Numbered from the stretch's first letter, positions 8,255 through 15,060 are shown. The stretch: DNA of 59,208 bases from Chthoniobacter flavus Ellin428 (GCF_000173075.1 NZ_ABVL01000033.1:1-59208), one strand, 5' to 3'. Numbers and translations are program-made. The notes: generated from the sequence alone by a model not told the origin.

Positions 8255-9647
8255 GGCCGCTTCGCTGTTTTAAGTGGGTGAAAGGGAGGGGAGGTGAAGT
8301 TGGAGGCGGCCGGCTTTGAGCAGAGCCATGAGGCGGAAGTTGCGGAAAGAACGAAAGCCGCGAGCCATGCGTTTGGCCAGTTGGAGCAGACCGTTGATCG
8401 CCTCGATCACGCCGTTGGTGACACGGGTTTCCAGGAAAGCCACGATCCCGTCCCAATGTTCCATGACGCTGTCGGCCAGTTTGCGAAAGGGGACCAATCG
8501 AGATCGTCTGGCACGAGTCACCCACCAGCGCAGGGCCACCGCATCTTCGCCGGCCAGCACGTCCTGGAAGGTTTCGCGCAACATCATGGCCCGGCCCAGT
8601 TTGGGATATTGGGTGCAGAGTTGCTGGCGGTGCGCGAGTTGTTCCTCCGAGCGCGTCCAACTGTTGCCTCGGATCGCCCAAAGTTCACCGGCCAGTCCGG
8701 CCCCTTCACGGCGCAGTTGCTTGCGCACGTCATCGAGTGCTTTGCCGGCCATCTGCATGAGATGAAAACGATCGAAAACGATCCGGGCCTTGGGTAGATA
8801 TTGCCGCACTCCTTTGCGATAGGCCGGGCTCATATCCATGGCCACCAACTCGATCTGCTCGGGCACGGCGCCATGCGCCCCCAGTTCGCGGACAAAAGCT
8901 CCCACCGCCTCGCTCTCCCGGCCCTCGCTCAAGAAGAGCAGTTCCCGCGTCTCGGCATCCACGAAATTGGTCACATAGCGATGCCCACGCCGCGCACTGG
9001 TCTCATCGATCAGCAGCCGGCGCACTTGGGTCCAACTGCGCCGCGCCTGCGCCGCTTCCACATAGTGCGCCACTAAACGCCACAGGCGCGTGTCCTCTTC
9101 GCCCAAAAGTGCGCCCACTTCCAAGACCGGCATCTGGGTGCACAGCAGCATCGCCCAAGCTTCGAACATCAAGGTAAACCCACTGCCAGGTCGCGCCCAA
9201 GGCACCTCCACCTGCACTACCTTACCCTCCGGCGTCTTCACCCGCGGCACTCGGGCTACCAATTCGGTCTGGTATTGGAAAAAATTCAGATGCCGCCAGC
9301 TCTTCTCCACCGTGTCGTGCACCGGGCAAAGCAACTGATGCTCCGCTCCAGGTGCGCAAAATTTGCTCCCAGCCACAAAGTCCAGTTTGAGCGTTAAGCG
9401 GTGTGCTTCTTGGTCCAATTGGCAGTCGCTGACTTTCCATTCCGGGGTCAGTTGCAGCGCGAGCGTGAAGAGTTCCTTGGCATCCATTTCCCCCTATTGC
9501 CCCTCAATCCCAGCCCCTCGTCAATCTCCCGGTTCCTCACCAGCCGACCTCTGTTCCCCCTAGAGGAGGGGTTCGGGGAACCGTGGTTCCCTGATCCTCT
9601 TCCAACCCGCAACGCCGCCATCTTCCCACTCAAAATAGCGAGGAGCC
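8255..9647 (-). mobile_element. ISL3-family insertion sequence, about 1.39 kb
   Basis: Candidate terminal inverted repeats bracket the transposase. The left end is GGCCGCTTCGCTGTTTTAAG and onward at 8255-8278. The right end, read as complement from 9647, is GGCTCCTCGCTATTTTGAGT and onward. They agree at roughly 18 of 23 positions and begin with GGC as ISL3 ends often do. The 8 bp just outside are aagaatga (left) and aaaaatag (right), so there is no clean target duplication. Both neighbouring genes point into the element and both have lost their 3' ends. Confidence 0.75.
8270..9487 (-). CDS. ISL3-family transposase
   Basis: A 405-residue DDE transposase. Features typical of ISL3 (DUF1-type) transposases are visible: IDETSARRGHRYVT with the first catalytic Asp, AMDMSPAYRKGV with the second, RIVFDRFHLMQMAGKALD, and the C-terminal block TNGVIEAINGLLQLAKRMAR with the catalytic Glu followed by GFRSFRNFR. 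Length is normal for the family and there is no internal stop, so it may be active. The N-terminal zinc-finger region is present in modified form (PGAEHQLLCPVHD). Confidence 0.93.
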   Translation of the reverse strand: MDAKELFTLALQLTPEWKVSDCQLDQEAHRLTLKLDFVAGSKFCAPGAEHQLLCPVHDTVEKSWRHLNFFQYQTELVARVPRVKTPEGKVVQVEVPWARPGSGFTLMFEAWAMLLCTQMPVLEVGALLGEEDTRLWRLVAHYVEAAQARRSWTQVRRLLIDETSARRGHRYVTNFVDAETRELLFLSEGRESEAVGAFVRELGAHGAVPEQIELVAMDMSPAYRKGVRQYLPKARIVFDRFHLMQMAGKALDDVRKQLRREGAGLAGELWAIRGNSWTRSEEQLAHRQQLCTQYPKLGRAMMLRETFQDVLAGEDAVALRWWVTRARRSRLVPFRKLADSVMEHWDGIVAFLETRVTNGVIEAINGLLQLAKRMARGFRSFRNFRLMALLKAGRLQLHLPSLSPT

Positions 9648-9924
9648 AAAAATAGTGAAACATGGCATGAGGCAAAACAGATGCAGCGTTTCCGAAACGT
9701 GCTTCGATGCGATCCTGGATCAAATTGCAGGCGCGATACCATGCCTCAAGCTCTTGTTGATTGGAAAGGGGGAGGCGGACGAGACGCTCGATCTCATCTG
9801 CAAGAAACTGTCGATCCTCAGATAACGGGGGCAGTGGCGGGTCGATTATTCGACGAGGGCGGAATAGCACGAGCAGCAGCGTGAGAATTCCGCACGTAAT
9901 CAGCGTCGTCTTCATCAGCGGCAA
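9448..9924 (-). pseudogene. Cassette 10: membrane-anchored hypothetical protein, 3' end replaced by IS sequence
   Basis: The ATG at 9924 lies 6 bp after the R' box of site A. The first about 92 residues are native: MPLMKTTLITCGILTLLLVL is an N-terminal membrane anchor, followed by a soluble helical part (SEDRQFLADEIERLVRLPL). From about 9647 the frame enters the ISL3 element and the remaining about 65 codons are IS-derived, Arg/Gly-rich filler. I do not recognise a family. The native stop and its attC site have been lost. Confidence 0.6.
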
Positions 9925-9929
9925 GCATC

Positions 9930-10017
9930 GCCTAACGCCCCCACGCTCAGCGACGGGCCTGTGAACGTGTCGAACGCAGGGGCAAGGTCCCGGCCCGTCC
10001 CCTGCAGCGGGTTAGGC
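9930..10017 (-). repeat. attC-like site A (88 bp)
   Basis: Both boxes are perfect: GCCTAAC at 10017-10011 and GTTAGGC at 9936-9930 on the minus strand. The inner arms CGCTGCAGGGGACGGG and CCCGTCGCTGAGCG pair with one extra base on the R'' side. The stop codon TAA of cassette 9 lies inside the R'' box. Confidence 0.85.
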
Positions 10018-10491
10018 GTTGCGGTTGAGTGCAGAAGGCGCGTGGTGGAACTCACGGGAGTTGGGATGATACTTGAGAAAGGCGTCCTCGCGACAGTTCT
10101 CAGGAGTGAGGGAAACGGACTTGGAGAGCAGGTCGCCGATGCGCTGAAGAAAGTCGCACAAAGACTTGAACTCGCTCTCGCTGCGAATGTCGTTCGGAAC
10201 GATGTCGAACTCTACCTCATTGTCGCAGAAAAAGTGCGCGGCGAAGTGGATGCTGCCGAAGCGAAAGGTCAGAAGTGGTGACGAATGCTCACGAACTGCA
10301 AAAGGCTCGCGAACAGAAACGGGAACCGAAGCCGACTGACCATCGAGGCTGTAGCAGACCTCGCTGCCATGCTGTCGAACGAAGTCGAGAACGCGCTGCC
10401 AGTCGTGCAATGTGGCAGGTGAAACGTAGATGTCGCGAAGAGAGCCATCCGGCTCGAACTCGCGGGAGACGCTCTGCCAAGTGATGTTCAT
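10012..10491 (-). CDS. Cassette 9: hypothetical protein
   Basis: 159 residues, apparently soluble, starting MNITWQSVSREFEPDGSLRD. No signal peptide and no membrane segment. I do not recognise a family; it resembles small immunity-like or DUF-type proteins found as single cassettes only in size and layout. The TAA stop is embedded in the R'' box of site A (GCCTAAC), a common arrangement in integron cassettes, and the ATG lies about 21 bp after the R' box of site B. Confidence 0.7.
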   Translation of the reverse strand: MNITWQSVSREFEPDGSLRDIYVSPATLHDWQRVLDFVRQHGSEVCYSLDGQSASVPVSVREPFAVREHSSPLLTFRFGSIHFAAHFFCDNEVEFDIVPNDIRSESEFKSLCDFLQRIGDLLSKSVSLTPENCREDAFLKYHPNSREFHHAPSALNRNA

Positions 10492-10511
10492 TACAGGATG
10501 CGTGTCGCAAC

Positions 10512-10917
10512 GCCTAACGCCCCCAATCCCGCCATGGCGGGAGACGGGCCTGTGAGCGCGTCGAACGCAGGAGTGAGTTCCCGGCCCGTTCGCTGTCCTT
10601 CGATAAACTCAGGACCTTTCCCTCGGCAGGCTCGGGACCTTTCCCTCGACAGGCTCGGGACCTTGAGCTTGTCGAAACGGGAGCTTGTCGAAACGGGAGC
10701 CTGTCGAAACGGCTGCGCGGTGGGTTTCTTGGAGAGCAGCAGGCATGACGGCCCGAAACATTGCCCGCGCGGACGTGTCCCTCCCAAAAGCCGGCTGCTG
10801 TAACAGCGTGTCGAGGTGGACTGCCTGCGCAAATGCGCCGATGCAAACGGCCGGAGCCTCTTCTTGCAAGTCGAGGTGGAAACATGGCGACAATTCGCCT
10901 GCAGCACTTTGTCAGGC
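10512..10917 (-). repeat. attC-like site B, enlarged to about 400 bp
   Basis: The R' side is intact (GTTAGGC at 10518-10512, then arms like site A). The R'' side at 10917-10911 reads GCCTGAC, one base off. Between them are extra blocks: 10590-10712 carries repeated cttgtcgaaacgggag and cctttccctcgacaggctcg units, and 10847-10891 matches, in the opposite orientation, the loop of site F (12950-12994). No gene is visible in this stretch. It may be a site that has taken up another repeat, or a gene-less cassette. Confidence 0.6.
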
Positions 10918-10918
10918 G

Positions 10919-11383
10919 TCATTGGTGTGGCTTGGAGGGACCGTGCCGAAATTGTGGGAGCGCCGAAAGTTCGCGGATAAGCGCATCCAAGTCGGACTCG
11001 CGCGCGCCATAAACCCAAACGTGAATGGAGGGCTTATCCGGATTAGTAAGAAGTGCGGCTTGATAGAGGGAACCATCTTCGCGGCGTGTTCGGTGCCAAA
11101 CAACATCGAAGGCACCGAGCCGACCATGATGGGTGGTGCTGTCGGCCGTAGGCTGAAAGGAAGGCGCCATGCCCAAGTAAAAGCCAACGCCGCCGGAACT
11201 TGGCGCTGCTGACTCACCGTAATAAACGGCGAAGTCTGGGCCGTCCGTCCGGCTCCAACGCAAAGTGGTGTGGGCATCGGGGCCGAGCAAGCCGGCAAGT
11301 TCTTGTTTGGTCATTCGCTTGCTGGACGACCCACAGGAAGCAAGCAGCGCCACTATGCAGAAAAAAAGCGGGATTCGGCTCAT
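10919..11383 (-). CDS. Cassette 8: lipoprotein-like hypothetical protein
   Basis: 154 residues. The N-terminus MSRIPLFFCIVALLASCGSS has the form of a lipoprotein signal with lipobox LLASC, so the mature protein would begin at Cys17 and be membrane-anchored. The mature part is soluble and unrecognised (blocks TTHHGRLGAFDVVWHR and ESDLDALIRELSALPQF). The ATG is preceded by ttcacgctttatgagc, a context shared with cassettes 6 and 7. The stop TGA lies one base before the degenerate R'' box of site B. Confidence 0.72.
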   Translation of the reverse strand: MSRIPLFFCIVALLASCGSSSKRMTKQELAGLLGPDAHTTLRWSRTDGPDFAVYYGESAAPSSGGVGFYLGMAPSFQPTADSTTHHGRLGAFDVVWHRTRREDGSLYQAALLTNPDKPSIHVWVYGARESDLDALIRELSALPQFRHGPSKPHQ

Positions 11384-11396
11384 AAAGCGTGAATGA

Positions 11397-11522
11397 CATC
11401 AACGACCTCAGGCTCAGCCACGGCGGAGGCTGGTGCGGCTCCTGCATGGCTGGAGGAAAGGCGGAAACCGGAAGAAGGAGCCATGACAACCGGTGTCGTT
11501 GGCCTGCAGCGCTTGGTTAGCA
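11397..11522 (-). repeat. attC-like site C (126 bp)
   Basis: Minus strand: R'' side reads TGCTAAC, then CCAAGCGCTGCAGGCCAACG, a purine-rich loop, and GGCTGAGCCTGAGGTC before a weak R' box (GTTGATG). The arms keep the extra unpaired A (GGCCAACG against CGTGGC-type partner). R boxes are more degenerate than in site A. Confidence 0.7.
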
Positions 11523-11618
11523 CCCCAACCACGCTGCGCGCGGAGCAATGAGGGAAGGAACTGATCTTGTTGCTGGTTCCGTCTCGCCGTTTTCATGGCC
11601 GATGTAAGTTGTTCATAA

Positions 11619-11942
11619 TCAACGCTCCGAATTTCCAGTTCCTGAGGAGGCGACGTTCTCACTATAGCCATAGTCTCTCAATCTCCGCTCAAAGAAAGCA
11701 ACCAAATCCGGGGCGTCGGGCCAGCGCGATGCCGGGAAACATGCGAGGTGAATCCGAATGTCTCGGAGCGCATCGGCCCGCCAATTGGTCAACATCTGCG
11801 GCACGGCGTGAACTGCCTCCATCGCATCGTTGATCATCTTTATGGGTGCGCCATCACGAACCGTCTGATTGCGGATAAAGACGCAGGCCCATCCGACCGT
11901 GTCCATGCCTGCTCGCAGAATCGGTTCAGGTGCGATGCTCAT
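11619..11942 (-). CDS. Cassette 7: hypothetical protein
   Basis: 107 residues, soluble, no signal peptide, starting MSIAPEPILRAGMDTVGWAC. The middle has regular helical composition (IKMINDAMEAVHAVPQMLTN) and the C-terminal part includes SRWPDAPDLVAFFERRLRDY. I do not recognise a family. The start is preceded by ccacgcgtt, the same context as cassette 6. About 97 bp of non-coding sequence separate its stop from site C, more than in its neighbours. Confidence 0.65.
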   Translation of the reverse strand: MSIAPEPILRAGMDTVGWACVFIRNQTVRDGAPIKMINDAMEAVHAVPQMLTNWRADALRDIRIHLACFPASRWPDAPDLVAFFERRLRDYGYSENVASSGTGNSER

Positions 11943-11955
11943 AACGCGTGGCAGT

Positions 11956-12076
11956 CGCCTACGCCCCCAAGCTCAGCGACTGTGGAGAGCGGCGCGGTAG
12001 CTGCATGGTGGAAGGAAAGGCGGCGGCGGAAGCAGCTACCGTTACGCCCGGAGCAGTTCGCTGAGCTTGGTTAGTC
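11956..12076 (-). repeat. attC-like site D (121 bp), clearest pairing
   Basis: Minus strand: GACTAAC then CCAAGCTCAGCGAACTG on the R'' side, and CAGTCGCTGAGCTTGG then a degenerate R' (GTAGGCG). The two inner arms are perfect complements over 16 bp except for one extra A in GCGAACTG. This is the canonical attC asymmetry (longer L'' than L') and fixes the orientation as minus. Confidence 0.85.
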
Positions 12077-12450
12077 CTCTGTTGTGTCCAATCAAGCCAC
12101 TGCACTCCGAGAATCAAGGTCGCGTAGAAGGCGTAGAATGTAGTAAAAGCGCACTGGCAAATGGCTGTCACGCAAATCGTGGAAGCGCGGGAGAAAACCT
12201 CTCGGGAGAGAGAAAGCGTGAGCAGCGCGACAAGAGCGCATGGAATACTCCAGGAAAACTGACCGAGCCAGCGGACCAAGAGAACGTCAACAGGCATTAG
12301 CATCGGCGCCCAGTGGCCGTCGGCGAGTTTGATGACGGGCCGCATGGTCTCAATCACTCGGTCAGTGTGGTAGTGGTGAAGGAGCGGGACTGGCAGCGAC
12401 AATACAAGCAGCGCAAGGTATGCGAAGATAGATGGCGCTCTGTTGCTCAT
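11959..12450 (-). CDS. Cassette 6: membrane hypothetical protein reading through its attC site
   Basis: 163 residues from ATG 12450, chosen over an upstream in-frame ATG at 12477 because it shares the acgcgttatgagc context of cassette 7 and lies clear of the R' box. Three hydrophobic segments are visible (about residues 8-24, 60-82 and 92-112), so it is an inner-membrane protein. No stop occurs before the recombination site; the frame enters site D after RTNQAQRT and the last about 38 residues are encoded by attC sequence, ending inside the R' box. A family is not recognised. Confidence 0.68.
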   Translation of the reverse strand: MSNRAPSIFAYLALLVLSLPVPLLHHYHTDRVIETMRPVIKLADGHWAPMLMPVDVLLVRWLGQFSWSIPCALVALLTLSLSREVFSRASTICVTAICQCAFTTFYAFYATLILGVQWLDWTQQRTNQAQRTAPGVTVAASAAAFPSTMQLPRRSPQSLSLGA

Positions 12451-12464
12451 AACGCGTCGAAGGG

Positions 12465-12554
12465 GCCTAGACTCCAAGCTCAGCGACGGGCCTGTGGGCG
12501 GGTCGAACGCAGGAAAGGGTTCCCGGCCCGTTCGCTGCAGCGCTTGGAGGTGAC
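12465..12554 (-). repeat. attC-like site E (90 bp)
   Basis: Minus strand: weak R'' (GTCACCT), CCAAGCGCTGCAGCGAACGG on one arm and CCCGTCGCTGAGCTTGGAG on the other, then R' TCTAGGC. The arms pair with the same extra A. The loop is nearly identical to that of site A (gggcctgtg, tcgaacgcagg, ttcccggcccg blocks). Confidence 0.8.
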
Positions 12555-12561
12555 GCTTGGG

Positions 12562-12900
12562 CTAGAAAGAGATCCATCTTCCAAGAAAAATGATTAATGG
12601 CAGCCACCCACAAGCGACCAGCATAAGCAAGTAGCCAAGCCAGACGTGGCGCTCATGGCGACGAAGAGACCAAATGGAAAGTGCCAAAACAACTGCGCTG
12701 GCGATGCCGTTCGAGGCCCAAAACGCACGAACGATGTCAAAGCCGAGAAAGTCCTCCTGCGATGCTCTGTGCACTATCAACGTGCAAGTGCCAAAAGCAA
12801 CCGGGACGAAAATGAGCGTTGTCAGGGCGACGATTGGACGCGGACGAATGTTCGGTGCCCGACCATACATGGCCTCGTGGATGCTCGCGTTCACAGACAA
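12562..12900 (-). CDS. Cassette 5: small membrane protein
   Basis: 112 residues if started at the TTG at 12900 (MSVNASIHEAM); an ATG at 12870 (MYGRAPNIRP) would give 102. Three hydrophobic segments are visible: VALTTLIFVPVAFGTCTLIV, IASAVVLALSIWSL and LLMLVACGWLPLIIFL. It is an inner-membrane protein of unknown function. The stop TAG is 8 bp before site E. Confidence 0.65.
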   Translation of the reverse strand: MSVNASIHEAMYGRAPNIRPRPIVALTTLIFVPVAFGTCTLIVHRASQEDFLGFDIVRAFWASNGIASAVVLALSIWSLRRHERHVWLGYLLMLVACGWLPLIIFLGRWISF

Positions 12901-12904
12901 AGAT

Positions 12905-13099
12905 TGGAGTCGCCCCCAAGCTCAGCGACACGCCGGAGCGGCGCGGATTGTCACCGCGTTTCCGCCTCGACCTGCAAAAAGCGCCTCCGGCGGTGAGTCG
13001 AAGCGCGTCCGCGCGGGCAGTGTGCCGGTGGGCGGGAAGGCGGCGGTGGTTGGGAGCACAGGGCGTGACGCGGAGGTGTGTTCGCTGCAGCGCTTAGGC
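12905..13099 (-). repeat. attC-like site F (195 bp), long loop
   Basis: Minus strand: R'' GCCTAAG directly followed by CGCTGCAGCGAAC, a long loop, and GTCGCTGAGCTTGGGGGC before a poor R' (GACTCCA). The extra A is present. The loop holds a block at 12950-12994 that recurs inverted in site B. The stop TAA of cassette 4 lies in the R'' box. Confidence 0.75.
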
Positions 13100-13393
13100 G
13101 CGGTTGTCATTTGCAGGCTTTAGCCAATACTTTTGAGAGTCAGTCATCTGAGACTCAATCTCGGGCGGCACGTCTGGCGGACCATGAAGGCGCCAATGAA
13201 CTGCCTCCTCAAAGGAGAGTTTCCGAACGCCGCATTGGGGAACTCCACAGTTGCGTGGATAGGAACCGTCGACAAGGGAAATGCCATCGACACACCCCAT
13301 CTCGGTTCCGGTGCAGAGGCATGGGTGATATGCGCAGTCCTCATAGAACTCACCGGGGCGTATGTCATCGGCATCTTTGAGTGGTGTTGGCAT
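13094..13393 (-). CDS. Cassette 4: Cys-rich small hypothetical protein
   Basis: 99 residues from the ATG at 13393 (MPTPLKDADDIRPGEFYEDC); an upstream in-frame ATG at 13432 would overlap the end of the preceding gene. It has five cysteines in the first 55 residues (CAYHPCLCTG, MGCVDG, NCGVPQCG), which could bind a metal, and a charged C-terminus. No signal peptide. It starts only 12 bp after a lone R-type box (13406-13412), so it may have been fused to cassette 3 by loss of most of an attC site. Confidence 0.62.
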   Translation of the reverse strand: MPTPLKDADDIRPGEFYEDCAYHPCLCTGTEMGCVDGISLVDGSYPRNCGVPQCGVRKLSFEEAVHWRLHGPPDVPPEIESQMTDSQKYWLKPANDNRA

Positions 13394-13405
13394 ACTATTG
13401 AGCGG

Positions 13406-13412
13406 GTTAGGC
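13406..13412 (-). repeat. Lone attC R-type box between cassettes 3 and 4
   Basis: The minus strand reads GCCTAACCCGCT, the same as the R'' edge of site A (GCCTAACCCGCTG), and supplies the stop TAA of cassette 3. No matching L'/R' half follows. It looks like the remains of a site whose other half has been deleted. Confidence 0.6.
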
Positions 13413-13859
13413 GACTTTTGGAGCGTGCTCATGCCAAAGGGTTTGAATTTGTTGAGGCAGGCCCTCGTGGCGCCATAGGCGAGACCAAAAATGAATCGGT
13501 TCGGGCCAGCGGGCAATCGCGATACGGATACCGACAGGAGAGAAATAATAGCGGGCGCGCTCGCAGGAAGTAATATCCGACCAAGGAACCATAATCGCGG
13601 GTAAGAGAAACTGCGGCCCCATGGAAATACGCAAGCCTTCACAACTGAGACCCACACGAATGCAACACCCCACAGCGCCATAGGTCCCGCCGATGTGCCC
13701 GGAGACTCCGTAGAACATATTCTCGCGGTCGACCGGCGAAGCCGGGTAAGTCCGCGCTAGACGACGCCAAGCCGCGATATACGTGCCACCGAGTAGAACG
13801 AGAGGAATCAATGCACCGAGCCCACTGACGACCCATACTGCTGGCTGTGTGTCGTTCAT
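13407..13859 (-). CDS. Cassette 3: membrane-anchored hypothetical protein
   Basis: 150 residues, starting MNDTQPAVWVVSGLGALIPL. One N-terminal transmembrane helix (about residues 8-30) and a second, weaker hydrophobic stretch near residue 60. The C-terminal part has VPWSDITSCERARYYF and RIAIARWPEP blocks, which resemble PH-like membrane proteins in general composition, but I cannot assign a family. The ATG follows the R' side of site G by about 20 bp. Confidence 0.68.
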   Translation of the reverse strand: MNDTQPAVWVVSGLGALIPLVLLGGTYIAAWRRLARTYPASPVDRENMFYGVSGHIGGTYGAVGCCIRVGLSCEGLRISMGPQFLLPAIMVPWSDITSCERARYYFSPVGIRIAIARWPEPIHFWSRLWRHEGLPQQIQTLWHEHAPKVA

Positions 13860-13880
13860 TTTACGGAAGACGTGGCAAGT

Positions 13881-14008
13881 CGCCTACGACCCCAAGCTCA
13901 GCGACACGCCGGAGCGGCGCGGCCTATGCCGGCGGGCGGAAAAGGTGGTGGTGGTTGGAAGCACAGGCCGTGACGCGGAGGCGTGTTCGCTGCAGCGCAT
14001 GGTGGCGT
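13881..14008 (-). repeat. attC-like site G (128 bp)
   Basis: Minus strand: poor R'' (ACGCCAC), GCGCTGCAGCGAACACGCC, loop, GGCGTGTCGCTGAGCTTGG and R' GTAGGCG. The arms pair over at least 12 bp with one extra A. The loop is very similar to that of site H, so the two may be recent copies. Confidence 0.8.
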
Positions 14009-14036
14009 CATTTCGATACAGAGCAAATGCATATTG

Positions 14037-14321
14037 CTACAGCGGCAAGGCCTGAAAAGGATAGCGATTATACGTTGGAATGGCTTGACCGGAGGTATCC
14101 GTGCGGATGTACATGCGATTTGGTTCCATGCGGGCTTGTAGGCAGAGGGCAGGGTAAAACAGATTAAGCAGGATTGTATCGAAAAACCGCGTCGAAATCG
14201 TTGTCACCGGTTGCCCCTCGACGGTCCATCCGCTGTGAGATTGTAAAAACGAAATGCAACCACACGAGTAGAGGGCGACGACTCCAAGCGTTCGATAAGC
14301 GATCTTGAACGTAGTCTTCAC
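14037..14321 (-). CDS. Cassette 2: small lipoprotein-like hypothetical protein
   Basis: 94 residues from a GTG at 14321 (MKTTFKIAYRTLGVVALYSC). The N-terminus is basic then hydrophobic and ends in LYSCGC, which could be a lipobox or simply a membrane anchor. The remaining 70 residues are unrecognised. The stop TAG is 29 bp before the R'' side of site G. Function unknown. Confidence 0.55.
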   Translation of the reverse strand: MKTTFKIAYRTLGVVALYSCGCISFLQSHSGWTVEGQPVTTISTRFFDTILLNLFYPALCLQARMEPNRMYIRTDTSGQAIPTYNRYPFQALPL

Positions 14322-14331
14322 AGAAAACGTA

Positions 14332-14459
14332 TGTCGACGCCCCCAAGCTCAGCGACACGCCGGAGTGGCGCGGCCTGTGCCGGCGGCCGGAAAGGTTGGG
14401 GGTGGTCGGAAGCACAGGCAGTGACGCGGAGGCGTGTTTGCTGCAGCGCTTGGATAGGC
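14332..14459 (-). repeat. attC-like site H (128 bp)
   Basis: Minus strand: R'' GCCTATC, CCAAGCGCTGCAGCAAACAC, a loop close to that of site G, GTGTCGCTGAGCTTGG and a degenerate R' (GTCGACA). The arms CAGCAAACACGCC and GGCGTGTCGCTG pair with one extra A. The stop of cassette 1 is 5 bp upstream of R''. Confidence 0.8.
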
Positions 14460-14463
14460 CGCG

Positions 14464-15045
14464 TTATTGTTCCGGTTTGTCTTCCTTCTGAATCCATATC
14501 TTGTGCTTGGCGGGATCGATCTCGATGTGTGGCTCAAATCCCTTGCTGTCAGGAGTCGTGTCGGGCAGCGGGACGTAGATGGTATGCTCCCACTCGTCCA
14601 CAAACGGCTCGCCGCGCCACGTCAGTGAGGAGGTGGATCGCTGAAACTTCTCGCGGTAGGATTCCGGTAGGAAGTCGTCGATGCGGTAATTGTGAATCGA
14701 ACCCTTATCGAGGTCGTAAATCACGACTGCGTTGTCGGTGGTGCCAACACCGAACCAGTCATCAAAGGTGATGAGGAAGCAAGCGTCGTTGGTGATCAGA
14801 GCAATGATTGGGCTGCGCGGGTTGCGGAGTGTCACTCGCCGGACGAAGCGATACGAACGGTCTTTTGGCGACCATTTGGTGATGGTGGCGGTTGGGCGTG
14901 CGTCCTTCTGGTCGCGTTGAACTGGGTCGATGCGCACGACGAGGCTAGCGTCTCGGGAGTGGTAAATCTGTGTAACCGGAGGAACCCACGTATCGCCATG
15001 TGCGAGCGGAATCGAGATGAGGAGGCTGGCGAGTAGAACACGCAT
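14464..15045 (-). CDS. Cassette 1: secreted hypothetical protein
   Basis: 193 residues. The start MRVLLASLLISIPLAHGDTW is a clean signal peptide with cleavage near residue 17. The mature part has alternating beta-strand-like segments (SLVVRIDPVQR, PIIALITNDACFLITFDDWF, AVVIYDLDKGSIHNY) reminiscent of beta-propeller-like exported proteins of unknown function. The ATG is 9 bp after a perfect GTTAGGC box (15060-15054). It would be the first cassette of the array. Confidence 0.75.
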   Translation of the reverse strand: MRVLLASLLISIPLAHGDTWVPPVTQIYHSRDASLVVRIDPVQRDQKDARPTATITKWSPKDRSYRFVRRVTLRNPRSPIIALITNDACFLITFDDWFGVGTTDNAVVIYDLDKGSIHNYRIDDFLPESYREKFQRSTSSLTWRGEPFVDEWEHTIYVPLPDTTPDSKGFEPHIEIDPAKHKIWIQKEDKPEQ

Positions 15046-15053
15046 GGCTAGTA

Positions 15054-15060
15054 GCCTAAC
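15054..15060 (-). repeat. Terminal GTTAGGC box, attI-like array boundary
   Basis: A perfect GTTAGGC precedes cassette 1. Upstream of it (15061-15200) there is no paired R''/L'' half, unlike all other sites. This is how the junction between an attI site and the first cassette would look. No integrase gene follows, so the attI reading is an inference. Confidence 0.5.

Larger units (their letters stand above)
9648..15060 (-). mobile_element. Integron-like gene cassette array without integrase (CALIN)
   Basis: About ten small genes, all on the minus strand, are separated by related 90-195 bp inverted-repeat sites (one enlarged to about 400 bp). On the minus strand each complete site reads R'' box (best GCCTAAC), CAAGC-GCTGCAGCGAAC, a variable loop, GTCGCTGAGCTTGG and R' box (best GTTAGGC). 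The arms pair with one unpaired A on the R'' side, as in attC sites. Cassette starts follow the R' box closely. No tyrosine recombinase with an IntI signature is present anywhere in the window. The promoter-proximal end is at 15060 and the distal end is cut by the ISL3 element. Confidence 0.85.

Noticed and set aside
9930..14459. attC-like sites as REP elements or simple terminators
   Set aside because: They share polarity, outer boxes and one extrahelical base, and alternate with single unidirectional genes, which terminators or REPs do not explain.
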